From Streptomyces griseocarneus (GTDB taxonomy: Bacteria; Actinomycetota; Actinomycetes; Streptomycetales; Streptomycetaceae): DNA of 64,000 nt. The stretch lies in assembly GCF_014655595.1 (NCBI RefSeq), contig NZ_BNBL01000004.1, positions 124,001 through 188,000 on the forward strand. The letters run 5' to 3'. How positions within the stretch are numbered: position 1 is the first letter of the stretch; every line of letters begins with the position of its first letter. Position numbers and translations under genes: made by a program. Of the stretch, positions 52,434 through 61,541 are shown in pieces. The notes under the pieces are model-generated. The model was not told where the DNA came from. It worked only from the letters and a program-made list of their open reading frames with translations, and did no database searches.

Positions 52434-54029
52434 TCAGCCCGTGGGGCCCTGGGCGGTGTTGCCCTGGGTGGCCGGGCCCTGGGTCGGCGGGTTCGGGGTC
52501 TGCGGCTTGTTGTCGCCGCCGCCCGTCGGACCGGTGGACGGCTGGGTCGACGGCTGCGGGTCCGTCGAGGGCTGGCCGGTCGGGCCGGTGGACGGCTCCT
52601 GGGACTGCGTCCCATGACTGGGCCAGGTGTTGGTGTCGTTCTCCGAGTCGGAGCCGTTGTCCCGCTCGCCGGCGTTGCCGGTCGTGCCGCCCTGCTCGTG
52701 CCCCGGCGACGCCTTCTTCGGCGGCTCCTTGCTGGACTTGGCGGACGGCGAGTCGGAGACGGTGACCGAAGTCTTCGGCGTCTCCTTCTTGTTGCTGTTG
52801 CCGCCGACGGCCCCGCTCTTGACCATGAAGGCGATGCCCGCCACGACCGCGACGATCGCCAGCGCGGCGACCAGCCACATCTTGCTCTTGCCGGATCCGC
52901 CCGGGCCGCGGCCGCCGTGGCCGCCGTCGAAGCCGCCGTCGTCGCCCTGGCGCCGCGGCATGACCGGCTGCTGCGAGGTGTCGCCGTGCTGCGGGTGCGG
53001 CATGGCCGTGGTGGCGCCCATGCCGACGCCGCCGATCACCTGGGTGGCGGCGGTGGCGTGGTCGACCGGACCGGTGTTCCACACGCCCGTGTGGCTGCCG
53101 GCGTCGTGCAGCATCTGCAGGCCGTACTGGACCAGCCCGCGCATCTCCTCGGCGCTCTGGAACCGGTCGTCCGGGTCCTTGGCGAGGGAGCGCATGACCA
53201 GGCCGTCCAGCTCCGGCGGCACCGTGTCCAGCACCTGGGACGGCGGCACGGGGGTGTCCTGGACGTGCTGGTAGACCACCGAGAGCGGGGTCTCGCCGGT
53301 GAAGGGCGGGCGCAGGGCCAGGAGTTCGTAGAGCAGGCAGCCGGTGGCGTAGAGGTCCGAGCGGGCGTCGACGGTCTTGCCGAGGGCCTGCTCGGGGGAG
53401 AGGTACTGCGGGGTGCCCATGACCATGCCGGTCTGGGTCATGGTCGACGCCGCGCCGTGCAGGGCGCGGGCGATGCCGAAGTCCATGACCTTGACGGCGC
53501 CCGTATTGGTGATGATCACGTTGGCGGGCTTGATGTCACGGTGCACGATGCCGTGCTGGTGGCTGTAGGCCAGCGCCTCGAGCACGCCCGAGACGATGAT
53601 CAGCGCCTGCTCCGGCGGCGGCGCCTCGGCGTTGAGCAACAGGTCCCGGATGGTGCGGCCTTCGACCAGCTCCATGACGATGTACGGCACGACGTTGCGG
53701 CCGACGGTGTCCTCGCCGGAGTCGTACACGGCGACCACGGCGTGGTGGTTCAGGCCGGCGACGGACTGCGCCTCGCGGGTGAAGCGGGCCTTGGAGACCG
53801 GGTCCTCGGCGAGATCGGCGCGCAGGAGCTTCACCGCGACCGTGCGGCCCAGGCGTACGTCCTCGGCGGCGAAGACCTCCGCCATGCCGCCGCGGCCCAG
53901 CCGGTGGGTCAGGCGGTAGCGGCCGTCCCCGACCAGTCCGCCGTTACCCCACATTTCAGGCACATCGGGCATTCCGCCCCCGGTGGCGTCAGGGTCGGAT
54001 GGACCCTGGGCGCTCTGCGTCTGTGCCAT
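52434..54029 (-). CDS. Membrane Ser/Thr protein kinase without PASTA domains
   Basis: The product has 531 residues. The kinase domain has the Gly loop GRGGMAEV at about 45-52, Lys67 in AVKLL, catalytic HRDIKPAN with Asp165, and DFG with Asp183; the activation loop is Thr-rich (STMTQTGMVMGTPQYL). One transmembrane helix follows (WLVAALAIVAVVAGIAFMV, about 395-415). The outer part is a low-complexity Ser/Pro/Thr/Gly tail with GPTG repeats and no recognisable sensor domain. It is divergent from a second kinase across 368 bp. Confidence 0.92.
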   Translation of the reverse strand: MAQTQSAQGPSDPDATGGGMPDVPEMWGNGGLVGDGRYRLTHRLGRGGMAEVFAAEDVRLGRTVAVKLLRADLAEDPVSKARFTREAQSVAGLNHHAVVAVYDSGEDTVGRNVVPYIVMELVEGRTIRDLLLNAEAPPPEQALIIVSGVLEALAYSHQHGIVHRDIKPANVIITNTGAVKVMDFGIARALHGAASTMTQTGMVMGTPQYLSPEQALGKTVDARSDLYATGCLLYELLALRPPFTGETPLSVVYQHVQDTPVPPSQVLDTVPPELDGLVMRSLAKDPDDRFQSAEEMRGLVQYGLQMLHDAGSHTGVWNTGPVDHATAATQVIGGVGMGATTAMPHPQHGDTSQQPVMPRRQGDDGGFDGGHGGRGPGGSGKSKMWLVAALAIVAVVAGIAFMVKSGAVGGNSNKKETPKTSVTVSDSPSAKSSKEPPKKASPGHEQGGTTGNAGERDNGSDSENDTNTWPSHGTQSQEPSTGPTGQPSTDPQPSTQPSTGPTGGGDNKPQTPNPPTQGPATQGNTAQGPTG

Positions 54030-54397
54030 CAGTCCTCGCCGTCGTGTCTGGTCCGCTTCGCGTTGGGAGGCGAATGCGCGGGGAAACTCTGTGAAGCTGC
54101 CTTCCGCTAAGGCACGCTACAGCCTCCGGGGCATGTGCCGGTCCGGGATGGACCGGCTATCAAACCCGTACCGGTATGAGCAAGGCAAATCCCGTGACAC
54201 CTTGTCGCGCATCCGGTCACGGAACGGGCACGCGGCTTGACGTGCCCGTGGCCTGGGGCAGACTTGGCCGGGATACGACGAAGATTCGACGAGGAACAGC
54301 CGGATCAGACCTTTGAACAGGGGCTCCCAGGAGTCCGTAATGGTCTGTTCGACGGTTTGTTTGACGCGAGGCAGTGCGCCGAGGGGGAAGTAACACC
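54030..54397. promoter_or_regulatory. Shared divergent promoter region of two Ser/Thr kinases
   Basis: The 368-bp gap contains two inverted repeats: CCGTGAC (54192-54198) with GTCACGG (54216-54222), and ACGGGCACG (54224-54232) with CGTGCCCGT (54241-54249). No gene is apparent. The repeats are candidates for coordinated control of both kinases. Confidence 0.45.
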
Positions 54398-56083
54398 ATG
54401 AGCCAGGACGGCGCACAGGGCCGTTACGCGGGACGGACCGTCGGCGGCGGCCGCTACCAGCTGCGCGATCTGCTCGGCGAGGGCGGCATGGCGTCCGTAC
54501 ACCTGGCCTACGACTCGGTCCTCGACCGCCAGGTCGCGATCAAGACGCTGCACACCGAGCTGGGCCGCGAGGCCTCCTTCCGCGAGCGCTTCCGGCGTGA
54601 GGCGCAGTCGGTGGCCAAGCTCACCCACACCAACATCGTCTCGGTGTTCGACACGGGCGAGGACGACCTCGACGGGTCGACCATGCCGTACATCGTCATG
54701 GAGTACGTCGAGGGCCAGCCGCTGCGCTCGGTGCTGGACGCGGACGTGGCGCAGTACGGCGCGATGCCCACCGAGAAGGCACTGAAGATCACCGCCGATG
54801 TGCTGGCGGCGCTCGAGGTCAGCCACGAGATGGGCCTGGTCCACCGCGACATCAAGCCCGGCAACGTGATGATGACCAAGCGCAACGTGGTCAAGGTCAT
54901 GGACTTCGGCATCGCCCGCGCCATGCAGTCGGGCGTCACCTCGATGACGCAGACCGGCATGGTCGTCGGCACCCCGCAGTACCTCTCGCCCGAGCAGGCG
55001 CTGGGGCGCGGCGTCGACGCCCGTTCCGACCTGTATTCGGTCGGCATCATGCTCTTCGAGCTGCTGACGGGCCGGCTGCCGTTCGACGCGGACTCGCCGC
55101 TGGCCATCGCCTACGCGCACGTCCAGGAGGAGCCGGTCGCGCCCTCCACGATCAACCGGTCGATCCCGCCGGCCGTGGACGCACTGGTCCTGCGCGCGCT
55201 GAAGAAGAACCCGAACGAGCGCTTCCCCAGCGCCGAGGCGATGCGCGACGAGTGCGCCCGGGTGGCGGGCACGGCGATGGCGGCGCCCTCGCCGATCATC
55301 ATCGCGGGCGGCCCGCCGGCCCGCAGCGGCGCCGGCGTCGGCTCGGCGGTCTTCCCGCCCGTGGACGGCCACGCGCCCGCTCCGGGCCCGCAGAGCGTCC
55401 AGACGCCTTACCAGCCCGCCACGGGCCCCCAGAGCCCGTACAGCGGCGGCTACGGCCCTTCCACGCCCCCTCCCGGCCCGCAGGGCTACCCCACCGTCAC
55501 GCAGCCCTACCAGAGCGGCCCGAGCACCCCGCCGCCCTACACGGCCTCCTCGGCCTCCGTGGGCGGCTCCGGTGGGGGCGGCAAGAGCAACAAGCCGGTC
55601 CTCATCGGCTCGGGCGTGGTGGCGGTGCTGGCCGTCATCGGCGTCATCGCGGCCATCGCGCTGAACGGCAAGGGCAAGTCCGACGAGGGGAAGGACAGCC
55701 CGAACCCGTCGGCGTCCGCGGCCACCCCGGGCGGCGGCGTCAGCGGCGGCACGACCGGCGGCGGCACGACGGGCGGCGGCACCCAGGCGAAGGTCAAGGA
55801 AGGCGACAAGTCCAAGACCATCGACGCCGAGCGGTGCACGAAGGCCTACGACAACTACCGCGACAAGACGAAGAAGAGCGCGCCGGACTTCAAGTACATC
55901 TACATCGACTCGGTGAAGGAGTGCCTCGTCGCCGCCGGGTGGAAGTACCGGATCGACACGGTGGACGAGAACACCTGGGGCAAGGGCACCGTGATGACCC
56001 AGCTCCCGGACTCGAGCGACCCGTTCGACCCCAAGACCGGCCAGTTCGTGCTGACCGTGTCGACGGGCCAGGCGCCCTCCTAG
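54398..56083 (+). CDS. Membrane Ser/Thr protein kinase with single PASTA-like domain
   Basis: The product has 561 residues from the ATG at 54398 with a GAGGGGGA ribosome-binding site. The kinase domain is complete: Gly loop GEGGMASV, Lys49 in AIKTL, HRDIKPGN with Asp151, DFG with Asp169, and the TSMTQTGMVVGTPQYL activation loop. A Pro/Gly/Tyr-rich linker leads to one transmembrane helix (about 409-430). The outside ends in a 60-residue domain (YIYIDSVKECLVAAGWKYRI, GTVMTQLPDSSDPFDPKTGQ) like one PASTA repeat, which may bind peptidoglycan fragments. It is a close paralogue of its divergent neighbour. Confidence 0.9.
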   Translation: MSQDGAQGRYAGRTVGGGRYQLRDLLGEGGMASVHLAYDSVLDRQVAIKTLHTELGREASFRERFRREAQSVAKLTHTNIVSVFDTGEDDLDGSTMPYIVMEYVEGQPLRSVLDADVAQYGAMPTEKALKITADVLAALEVSHEMGLVHRDIKPGNVMMTKRNVVKVMDFGIARAMQSGVTSMTQTGMVVGTPQYLSPEQALGRGVDARSDLYSVGIMLFELLTGRLPFDADSPLAIAYAHVQEEPVAPSTINRSIPPAVDALVLRALKKNPNERFPSAEAMRDECARVAGTAMAAPSPIIIAGGPPARSGAGVGSAVFPPVDGHAPAPGPQSVQTPYQPATGPQSPYSGGYGPSTPPPGPQGYPTVTQPYQSGPSTPPPYTASSASVGGSGGGGKSNKPVLIGSGVVAVLAVIGVIAAIALNGKGKSDEGKDSPNPSASAATPGGGVSGGTTGGGTTGGGTQAKVKEGDKSKTIDAERCTKAYDNYRDKTKKSAPDFKYIYIDSVKECLVAAGWKYRIDTVDENTWGKGTVMTQLPDSSDPFDPKTGQFVLTVSTGQAPS

Positions 56084-56113
56084 GCGCCGGGCCGGACCTT
56101 CGGACCTTGCGGC

Positions 56114-56151
56114 GAAGGCCGGTCACCGGGAACGTCCGGTGACCGGCCTTC
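56114..56151. terminator. Terminator after the PASTA-like kinase
   Basis: A perfect 16-bp stem (GAAGGCCGGTCACCGG against CCGGTGACCGGCCTTC) with a GAACGT loop lies between the kinase and the convergent bpa gene. Confidence 0.85.
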
Positions 56152-56180
56152 GGCCGTCATGCTCTTCTGCTGGTCCGCGG

Positions 56181-56257
56181 GTCCGCAGATGCGGGTGCGG
56201 GTCCGCAGACGCGGGAGCGGGTCCGCAGCTGCGGGCGCGGGTCCGACGCGGGAGCGG
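56181..56257. repeat. 20-bp tandem repeat array after bpa
   Basis: Three 20-bp units of the form GTCCGCAGAYGCGGGWGCGG (56181-56200, 56201-56220, 56221-56240) are followed by a shortened 17-bp unit. The array starts 3 bp after the bpa stop on the minus strand and lies before the terminator. Confidence 0.8.
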
Positions 56258-56259
56258 GT

Positions 56260-56820
56260 CTACAGATACGGGCCCGAGCGGGCGCCGCCGTGCTGCGGGA
56301 CGTCGTGGTCGTCGTCGCCCGCCACGCCGGCCGGCAGGGCCCGGCGCATCTGCTCCAACTGGGCCCGGGCGGCCATCTGCTGGGCGAAGAGCGCGGTCTG
56401 GATGCCGTGGAAGAGACCCTCGAGCCAGCCGACCAACTGGGCCTGCGCGATGCGCAGCTCCGCCTCGGTCGGAATCGTCTCGTCCGTGAAGGGCAGCGAC
56501 AGGCGCTCCAGCTCCTCCACCAGCTCGGGGGCCAGCCCGTCCTCCAGCTCCTTGACGGAGCTGTGGTGGATCTCCTTGAGCCGGACGCGGCTCGCCTCGT
56601 CCAGAGGTGCCGCGCGCACCTCCTCCAGCAGCTGCTTGATCATGCTGCCGATGCGCATGACCTTGGCGGGCTGTTCCACCATCTCCGTCACCGGGACCTC
56701 GCGCGACTCGTCGTCGCCCTCCCCGCCGCCGGGGCTGGCGCTGCCGAGAGCCATGCCGTCCGGTCCCACGACCAGGACGTGCGGGCTCTCCTGCGACCGT
56801 TCATTCCTCGGCATATCCAT
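56260..56820 (-). CDS. bpa: Bacterial proteasome activator Bpa
   Basis: The product has 186 residues from the ATG at 56820. The core VEQPAKVMRIGSMIKQLLEE, SRVRLKEIHHSSVKELE and AQLVGWLEGLFHGIQTALFAQQMAA is the four-helix Bpa/DUF2587 fold, whose ring opens the 20S proteasome gate without ATP to degrade unfolded proteins and some regulators. The C-terminus ends GPYL, close to the GQYL docking motif that inserts into the proteasome alpha ring. Proteasome genes are not in the window. A tandem repeat follows directly. Confidence 0.88.
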   Translation of the reverse strand: MDMPRNERSQESPHVLVVGPDGMALGSASPGGGEGDDESREVPVTEMVEQPAKVMRIGSMIKQLLEEVRAAPLDEASRVRLKEIHHSSVKELEDGLAPELVEELERLSLPFTDETIPTEAELRIAQAQLVGWLEGLFHGIQTALFAQQMAARAQLEQMRRALPAGVAGDDDHDVPQHGGARSGPYL

Positions 56821-56971
56821 GCCGCCATTCTCTCGCACAGGTGATTTCCCCCTGGTGATGCCCCCGTACACACCTGATCCAACGCGGGGGCGCACAGAGG
56901 CGCACAGATTTTCGGGCGCGCGCCCCGTGCCGCCGCCCGCGGGAGCTGTCCGTCCGGGGTCCGTCCGGGGC

Positions 56972-57475
56972 CTATCTGCGGCGCAGGCGCAGGGCGATGA
57001 AGCCCAGACCCAGGCCCGTGAGGGCCATTCCGGTGCCCAGCGGCAGGACCCGCATGACCCGTTCCCGGTCGGCCCCGGAGGACTCCTGCCGGGCCTGCTC
57101 GGGCGCGGCGCGCCGGGCGGGTGCGCGGGGCGGCGCCGGCTTCGGGGCCGGCTCCCCGGCCGTCGCCGTCGCCCCCTCGTCCGCCGGCCGCTCCCCGGCC
57201 TCCGGGCCCGCGGCGTCCGACGGCGTGTCGGGCGACGGTTCGGCGGCACGGCCGGGATGCCTGCGGCCGGCGCCCGCCGCCGTGCCGGCCAGGTCTCCCG
57301 CCCCGGGCGACGGCGGCGCGGACGGGAAGACGGTGGTCGACGTCGTGGAGGCGACCGGTATCGAGGGCGGCGGAGGCGACGGCTCGGGCTCCTTCGCCCG
57401 CGCGGCCTCCGGCGCTATCAGGGAGGCCGACACCGCCAGTCCGAAGAGGATCGCCGCCCTCGCTCCACGCCCCAT
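56972..57475 (-). CDS. Exported Pro/Ala-rich protein with C-terminal membrane anchor
   Basis: The product has 167 residues from the ATG at 57475 with GGAGGG upstream. A signal peptide (about 1-28, ending ARA) is followed by a Pro/Ala/Ser/Glu-rich region and a C-terminal hydrophobic segment (LPLGTGMALTGLGLGFIAL) ending RLRRR. This is the topology of a wall-spanning protein fixed by a C-terminal helix and resembles sortase substrates, but no LPxTG motif is present. The function is unknown. Confidence 0.6.
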   Translation of the reverse strand: MGRGARAAILFGLAVSASLIAPEAARAKEPEPSPPPPSIPVASTTSTTVFPSAPPSPGAGDLAGTAAGAGRRHPGRAAEPSPDTPSDAAGPEAGERPADEGATATAGEPAPKPAPPRAPARRAAPEQARQESSGADRERVMRVLPLGTGMALTGLGLGFIALRLRRR

Positions 57476-57638
57476 GTCGCCACCCTCCGTACGAGTCACC
57501 CCCCTACGGACACCCCCAACCCTCACACGCGCGCCGCCGGGCGGCGCGCTGAGCGGCCGGTCGGGTGAACGCGGCGGGCGGCGGAAGGCTCGGCGCGTTT
57601 GGCAGGCTCGGAAGGTGCGGACGGCACGGTCACGCTCC

Positions 57639-58616
57639 TCACGTAGTGAGGAGCACCTTGCCGACGTGCGAGCTCTCCTCCAGCACCCGGTGCGCCGTCA
57701 CGGCGTCCCGCAGCGGCAGCGTGCGGTCGACCACCGCCCGTACCCGCCCTCCGGCGATCAGCGGCCACACGTGCTCGCGCACGGCCGCCACGATGGCCGT
57801 CTTCTCCGCGAGCGGCCGCCCGCGCAGCGAGGTGCCGGCGACGGCCGCCCGCTTGGTGAGCAGCTTGGCCAGGTCCAGCTCGGCCTTGCGGCCGCCCTGG
57901 AGGCCGATGATGGCCAGCCTGCCGTTGACGGCGAGGGCGTCGATGTTCCGGTCGAGGTACTTCGCGCCGATGATGTCGAGGATGACGTCCGCGCCGACGC
58001 CGCCCGTCACCTTGTGCAGTTCCTCGACGAAGTCCTGGGTGCTGTAGTCGATGAGGATGTCGGCGCCCAGCTCGCGGCAGCGCTCGAGCTTGTCCTGGCC
58101 GCCGGCCGTGACCGCCACCCGGGCGCCGACCGCCTTCGCCAGCTGCACGGCCATCGTGCCGATGCCGCTGCCGCCGCCGTGCACCAGGAACGTCTCGCCG
58201 GGCCGCAGCCCGGCCACCATGAACACGTTGGACCAGACGGTGGCGGTCACTTCGGGCAGGGCCGCGGCCGAGACCAGGTCCGTGCCGGCCGGTACGGGCA
58301 GCAACTGCCCCGCCGGGACGCAGACCTTCTCGGCGTAGCCGCCGCCGGCCAGCAGCGCGCACACCTCGTCCCCGACGGCCCAGCCGTCCACGCCCGGCCC
58401 CAGCGCCGAGATCCGGCCGGAGACCTCCAGGCCCGGGTAGGGGGAGGCGCCGGGCGGCGGGTCGTAGAAGCCCTGCCGCTGCGCCACATCGGCGCGGTTG
58501 ACCCCACTGGCCACGACGTCGACCAGGACTTCGCCCTCGCCGGGCACGGGGTCGGGGACCTCGGCCCACACCAGGGCCTCGGGTCCTCCGGGTACGGGAA
58601 CGGTGATCGCATGCAT
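57639..58616 (-). CDS. NAD(P)H:quinone oxidoreductase (zinc-independent MDR family)
   Basis: The 325-residue product has the quinone-reductase/PIG3 subgroup features: ASGVNRADVAQRQGFYDPPPG at the substrate side, VHGGGSGIGTMAVQLAKAVG as the cofactor loop, and no catalytic zinc Cys/His set. It should reduce quinones or enones with NADPH. It starts 46 bp after the K+ channel stop on the same strand and may share its transcript. Confidence 0.88.
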   Translation of the reverse strand: MHAITVPVPGGPEALVWAEVPDPVPGEGEVLVDVVASGVNRADVAQRQGFYDPPPGASPYPGLEVSGRISALGPGVDGWAVGDEVCALLAGGGYAEKVCVPAGQLLPVPAGTDLVSAAALPEVTATVWSNVFMVAGLRPGETFLVHGGGSGIGTMAVQLAKAVGARVAVTAGGQDKLERCRELGADILIDYSTQDFVEELHKVTGGVGADVILDIIGAKYLDRNIDALAVNGRLAIIGLQGGRKAELDLAKLLTKRAAVAGTSLRGRPLAEKTAIVAAVREHVWPLIAGGRVRAVVDRTLPLRDAVTAHRVLEESSHVGKVLLTT

Positions 58617-58662
58617 GCCAGCGAAACTACCGCCGGGGGCGTTCTGATTCCCGGGGCGCGCG

Positions 58663-59736
58663 CTATTCGCCGGATCCGGCCGGACGCGCCCGCACGATCG
58701 TGATCAGACGGTCCGTCGACTTGAGGGGGCTCGCCTCCGGATCGTCGTACGCGAGCAGCCGGTGACCGCGGAGCACGGACACCACGAGGTCGTCCGTGTC
58801 CCGCACCCCGCGTCCCACCTCGGCCTTGACGACGGGCCGTTCGACGAGGTCGAGGCCGCTGCCCTTCTGGATCAGGTCCTCCATGACGGTGCCCGCGCTG
58901 GGGCTGAGCACGGACATGCCCAGCAGCCTGCCCGCGGCGCTGGCGCTCGTGATGACCGCGTCCGCGCCCGACTGCCGCAGCAGCGGGGCGTTCTCCTCCT
59001 CCCGCACCGCCGCGACGATCTTCGCGGTGCGGTTGAGCTGCCGGGCGGTGAGCGTGACGAGCACGGCCGTGTCGTCGCGCTGGGTGGCGACGATGATCTG
59101 ACGGGCCTTCTGGACCTCGGCGCGCAGCAGGACGTCGCTGCGGGTGGCGTCCCCGATGACGCCCGCGTAGCCGTGGGCGGTGGCCGACTCCACGACCTTG
59201 GGGTTGGGGTCGACCACGACGATCCGCTCCTTCTCCCGGAGGGAGGCGGACGGGCCGCAGATGGTCTGCACGGCGGAGCGGCCCTTGGTGCCGAAGCCGA
59301 CGACGACGGTGTGATCGCGCAAGGCGGACCTCCAGCGGGTCAAACGCCATTGCTCGCGGGTGCGCTCGGTGAGGACCTCGAGGGTGGTGCCGACCAGGAT
59401 GATCAGGAACAGGACGCGCAGCGGCGTCACCAGCAGGACATTGCTCAGCCGGGCGCTGTCACTGTGCGGGACGATGTCGCCGTATCCGGTGGTGGACAGG
59501 GTGACGGTGGAGTAGTAGACGGCGTCGAGGAAGTCCACGCTGCCGTCGGCGTTGTCGTGGTAGCCGCCGCGGTCGGAGTAGACGATGAAGACCGTGGCGA
59601 CCATGACCAGCAGCGCCATGAGCAGGCGCCGGTAGACCTGCCGTATCGGCGGCACGTGGTAGCGGGGCAGCAGGACGCGGAAGTCGGTGTCCTTGTGGGC
59701 TTCGCGGGCGGCGGCGTCCTGGCGCGGGAGGTTCAC
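58663..59736 (-). CDS. Two-helix potassium channel with TrkA-N (RCK) and TrkA-C domains
   Basis: Starting from the GTG at 59736, which overlaps the moeA stop by four bases (GTGA), gives 357 residues. Longer starts would run into moeA. Two transmembrane helices (about 38-53 and 98-115) flank the pore with selectivity filter TTGYGD (82-87). The cytosolic RCK domain has the nucleotide motif VVGFGTKGRSAV and VVDPNP, then a TrkA-C domain. It is a Kch/MthK-type K+ channel gated by a bound ligand. Coupling with molybdopterin genes is unexpected. Confidence 0.88.
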   Translation of the reverse strand: MNLPRQDAAAREAHKDTDFRVLLPRYHVPPIRQVYRRLLMALLVMVATVFIVYSDRGGYHDNADGSVDFLDAVYYSTVTLSTTGYGDIVPHSDSARLSNVLLVTPLRVLFLIILVGTTLEVLTERTREQWRLTRWRSALRDHTVVVGFGTKGRSAVQTICGPSASLREKERIVVVDPNPKVVESATAHGYAGVIGDATRSDVLLRAEVQKARQIIVATQRDDTAVLVTLTARQLNRTAKIVAAVREEENAPLLRQSGADAVITSASAAGRLLGMSVLSPSAGTVMEDLIQKGSGLDLVERPVVKAEVGRGVRDTDDLVVSVLRGHRLLAYDDPEASPLKSTDRLITIVRARPAGSGE

Positions 59737-61541
59737 GGGGCGCCCCCGGCCCCGCGCCATTCCTCGTGCCACTCCTCATGGCGTTCGCCGTGCCGCTCGT
59801 CGCGCCATTCGTCGCGCCATTCGTCACGCCATTCGTGCCAGGGGAAGGCCAGGAGGGCGGCCTCGCCGCCCCGGTCCGCACCGCCCGGGGGGACGACGGC
59901 CAGCGCGTCGGCCGCCGCCAGGCCGCGCAGCATGGCGGGCCCGTGGAAGCTCAGCGGACGGGCCGTGCCGTCGCCGCGGCGGACGACGGGTACGAGGCGG
60001 GTGTCGGTGGGGTGACCGGATACGGGCTCGGTGAGCCGGGCCGCCACCCGCCGCGCGGGCGGCCGGCCGGCGAGCGCCCGCAGCAGGGGCTCGGCGAGCG
60101 TCAGCAGGCCCGCCACGGCGGCGAGGGGGTTGCCGGGCAGCCCCACCAGGTGACGGCCGGACGCGAGGCGGGCGAGCAGCATCGGGTGACCCGGCCGCAC
60201 CGCGACCCCGTCCACCAGCAGCTCCGCGCCCAGCCGCCGCAGCGTGGGGTGCACGTGGTCGACCGGGCCGGCGGCGGTGCCACCGGTGGTCAGGACGACG
60301 TCGGCATCGGAGGCCTCCAGAGCGGCGCGCAGCGCCGTCTCGTCGTCGCCGAGGCAGCGGGTCTGGGCGACCTCGGCTCCCAGGGCGCGCAGCCACGGGG
60401 CGAGCATCGGCCCGAGGGCGTCGCGGATCAGCCCGTCGTGCGGCAGCCCCTCGCGCAGCAGCTCGTCGCCGAGCACGAGCACCTCGACGCGGGGGCGGGG
60501 CACGACGCGCAGCTGGTCGTAGCCCGCGGCCGCGGCCAGGCCGAGGACGGCGGGGGTGACGGGCGTGCCGGCGGCCAGCAGTTCGTCGCCCGACTGGCAT
60601 TCCTGGCCCTTGGGCCGGATGTCCTGGCCCTGCGTCAGGTGCCGGCTGGCGTAGAGCTCCTCGTCCAGGCGTACGGTGCCGTGCTCGCTGCGCAGGACGG
60701 CCGTGGCACCGGGCGGCACCCGCGCGCCCGTGGCGATGGGGACGGCCTCGCCGTCGCCCAGCGGGCCGACGTCGCCGTGACCTGCGAGCACGCCGCCGCC
60801 GTCCTTGGGCAGCCGCCACGGCCCGGGCCCCGCGACGGCCCAGCCGTCCATGGCGGAGGTGTCGAACGACGGCAGGTCGGTGAGCGCGGTCAGCCGTACG
60901 GCGAGCAGGTGCCCGAGGGCGTCGCCGAGGGGCCGTACCGACGGCTCGAGCGGCCGGGCGGCCCGGGAGGCCGCGGCGCGGGCGGCGGCCCAGGAGGGGT
61001 GCGTCTCTGCCATGGGGTGGGTGGGGTCCGATGTCTCGGTGGGGCCCAGGGGGTGGTCCGGGCCTTCGGGCGCCGGGTCGCCCCCGAGGAACCGGGGTCC
61101 GGGTCCAGGTCCGGGTCCGGGTCCGGCGGGGTCCCCGGGGCGGGGGAACGGCGAGGCGGGGGAGGTTCCTTCCCCGGACCGCATCGTGTCGTAGAACCGG
61201 ACTCCCGCGAAGGGCACGTCGAGCTCGTCGTCGGCCGCCTTGGAGGCCGTGCCGGCGGGGGTGCGGGAAGGCGGCCGGGCGGGCGTGCGGGAGGGGGTGC
61301 GGGTGGGCGTGCCGGTGGGCGTACGGGAAGTTTTTCCGGCGGGCGTGCCGGTGGTCCCGCGCGAGCCGGCCTCGTCGGCGAACGGGTCCTCGACGAAGTC
61401 GAAGGAGAAGAGACCGCCGCCCGGGCGCGGCGAGGCGGACCCCGGCCGCACGCCGGGCGCGGGACGGCGTTCGTCGGCGAGCAGGGCCAGCGCCTCGTCG
61501 GTGGCGCGGTCGAGTCCTGCGTCGTCCTCCAGGTCCCTCAT
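59733..61541 (-). CDS. moeA: Molybdopterin molybdotransferase MoeA with long N-terminal extension
   Basis: The product has 602 residues from the ATG at 61541, which overlaps the upstream stop by four bases (ATGA). The MoeA body begins near residue 177 (LTDLPSFDTSAMDGWAV, then VLTTGGTAAGP and GLPGNPLAAV) and inserts molybdate into adenylated molybdopterin. Residues 1-176 are low complexity with TP/RTPS repeats and no known domain. An alternative start, ATG 61013, would remove it. The C-terminal tail encodes W-R-D-E tetrapeptide repeats from 12-bp DNA repeats. Confidence 0.82.
   Translation of the reverse strand: MRDLEDDAGLDRATDEALALLADERRPAPGVRPGSASPRPGGGLFSFDFVEDPFADEAGSRGTTGTPAGKTSRTPTGTPTRTPSRTPARPPSRTPAGTASKAADDELDVPFAGVRFYDTMRSGEGTSPASPFPRPGDPAGPGPGPGPGPRFLGGDPAPEGPDHPLGPTETSDPTHPMAETHPSWAAARAAASRAARPLEPSVRPLGDALGHLLAVRLTALTDLPSFDTSAMDGWAVAGPGPWRLPKDGGGVLAGHGDVGPLGDGEAVPIATGARVPPGATAVLRSEHGTVRLDEELYASRHLTQGQDIRPKGQECQSGDELLAAGTPVTPAVLGLAAAAGYDQLRVVPRPRVEVLVLGDELLREGLPHDGLIRDALGPMLAPWLRALGAEVAQTRCLGDDETALRAALEASDADVVLTTGGTAAGPVDHVHPTLRRLGAELLVDGVAVRPGHPMLLARLASGRHLVGLPGNPLAAVAGLLTLAEPLLRALAGRPPARRVAARLTEPVSGHPTDTRLVPVVRRGDGTARPLSFHGPAMLRGLAAADALAVVPPGGADRGGEAALLAFPWHEWRDEWRDEWRDERHGERHEEWHEEWRGAGGAP
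59754..59838. repeat. 12-bp tandem repeats in the moeA 3' end
   Basis: About seven 12-bp units of the form GCGCCATTCGTC and variants encode the repeated WRDE/WHEE/RHGE motif at the C-terminus of the MoeA protein. The array also lies just before the K+ channel start. Confidence 0.8.
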
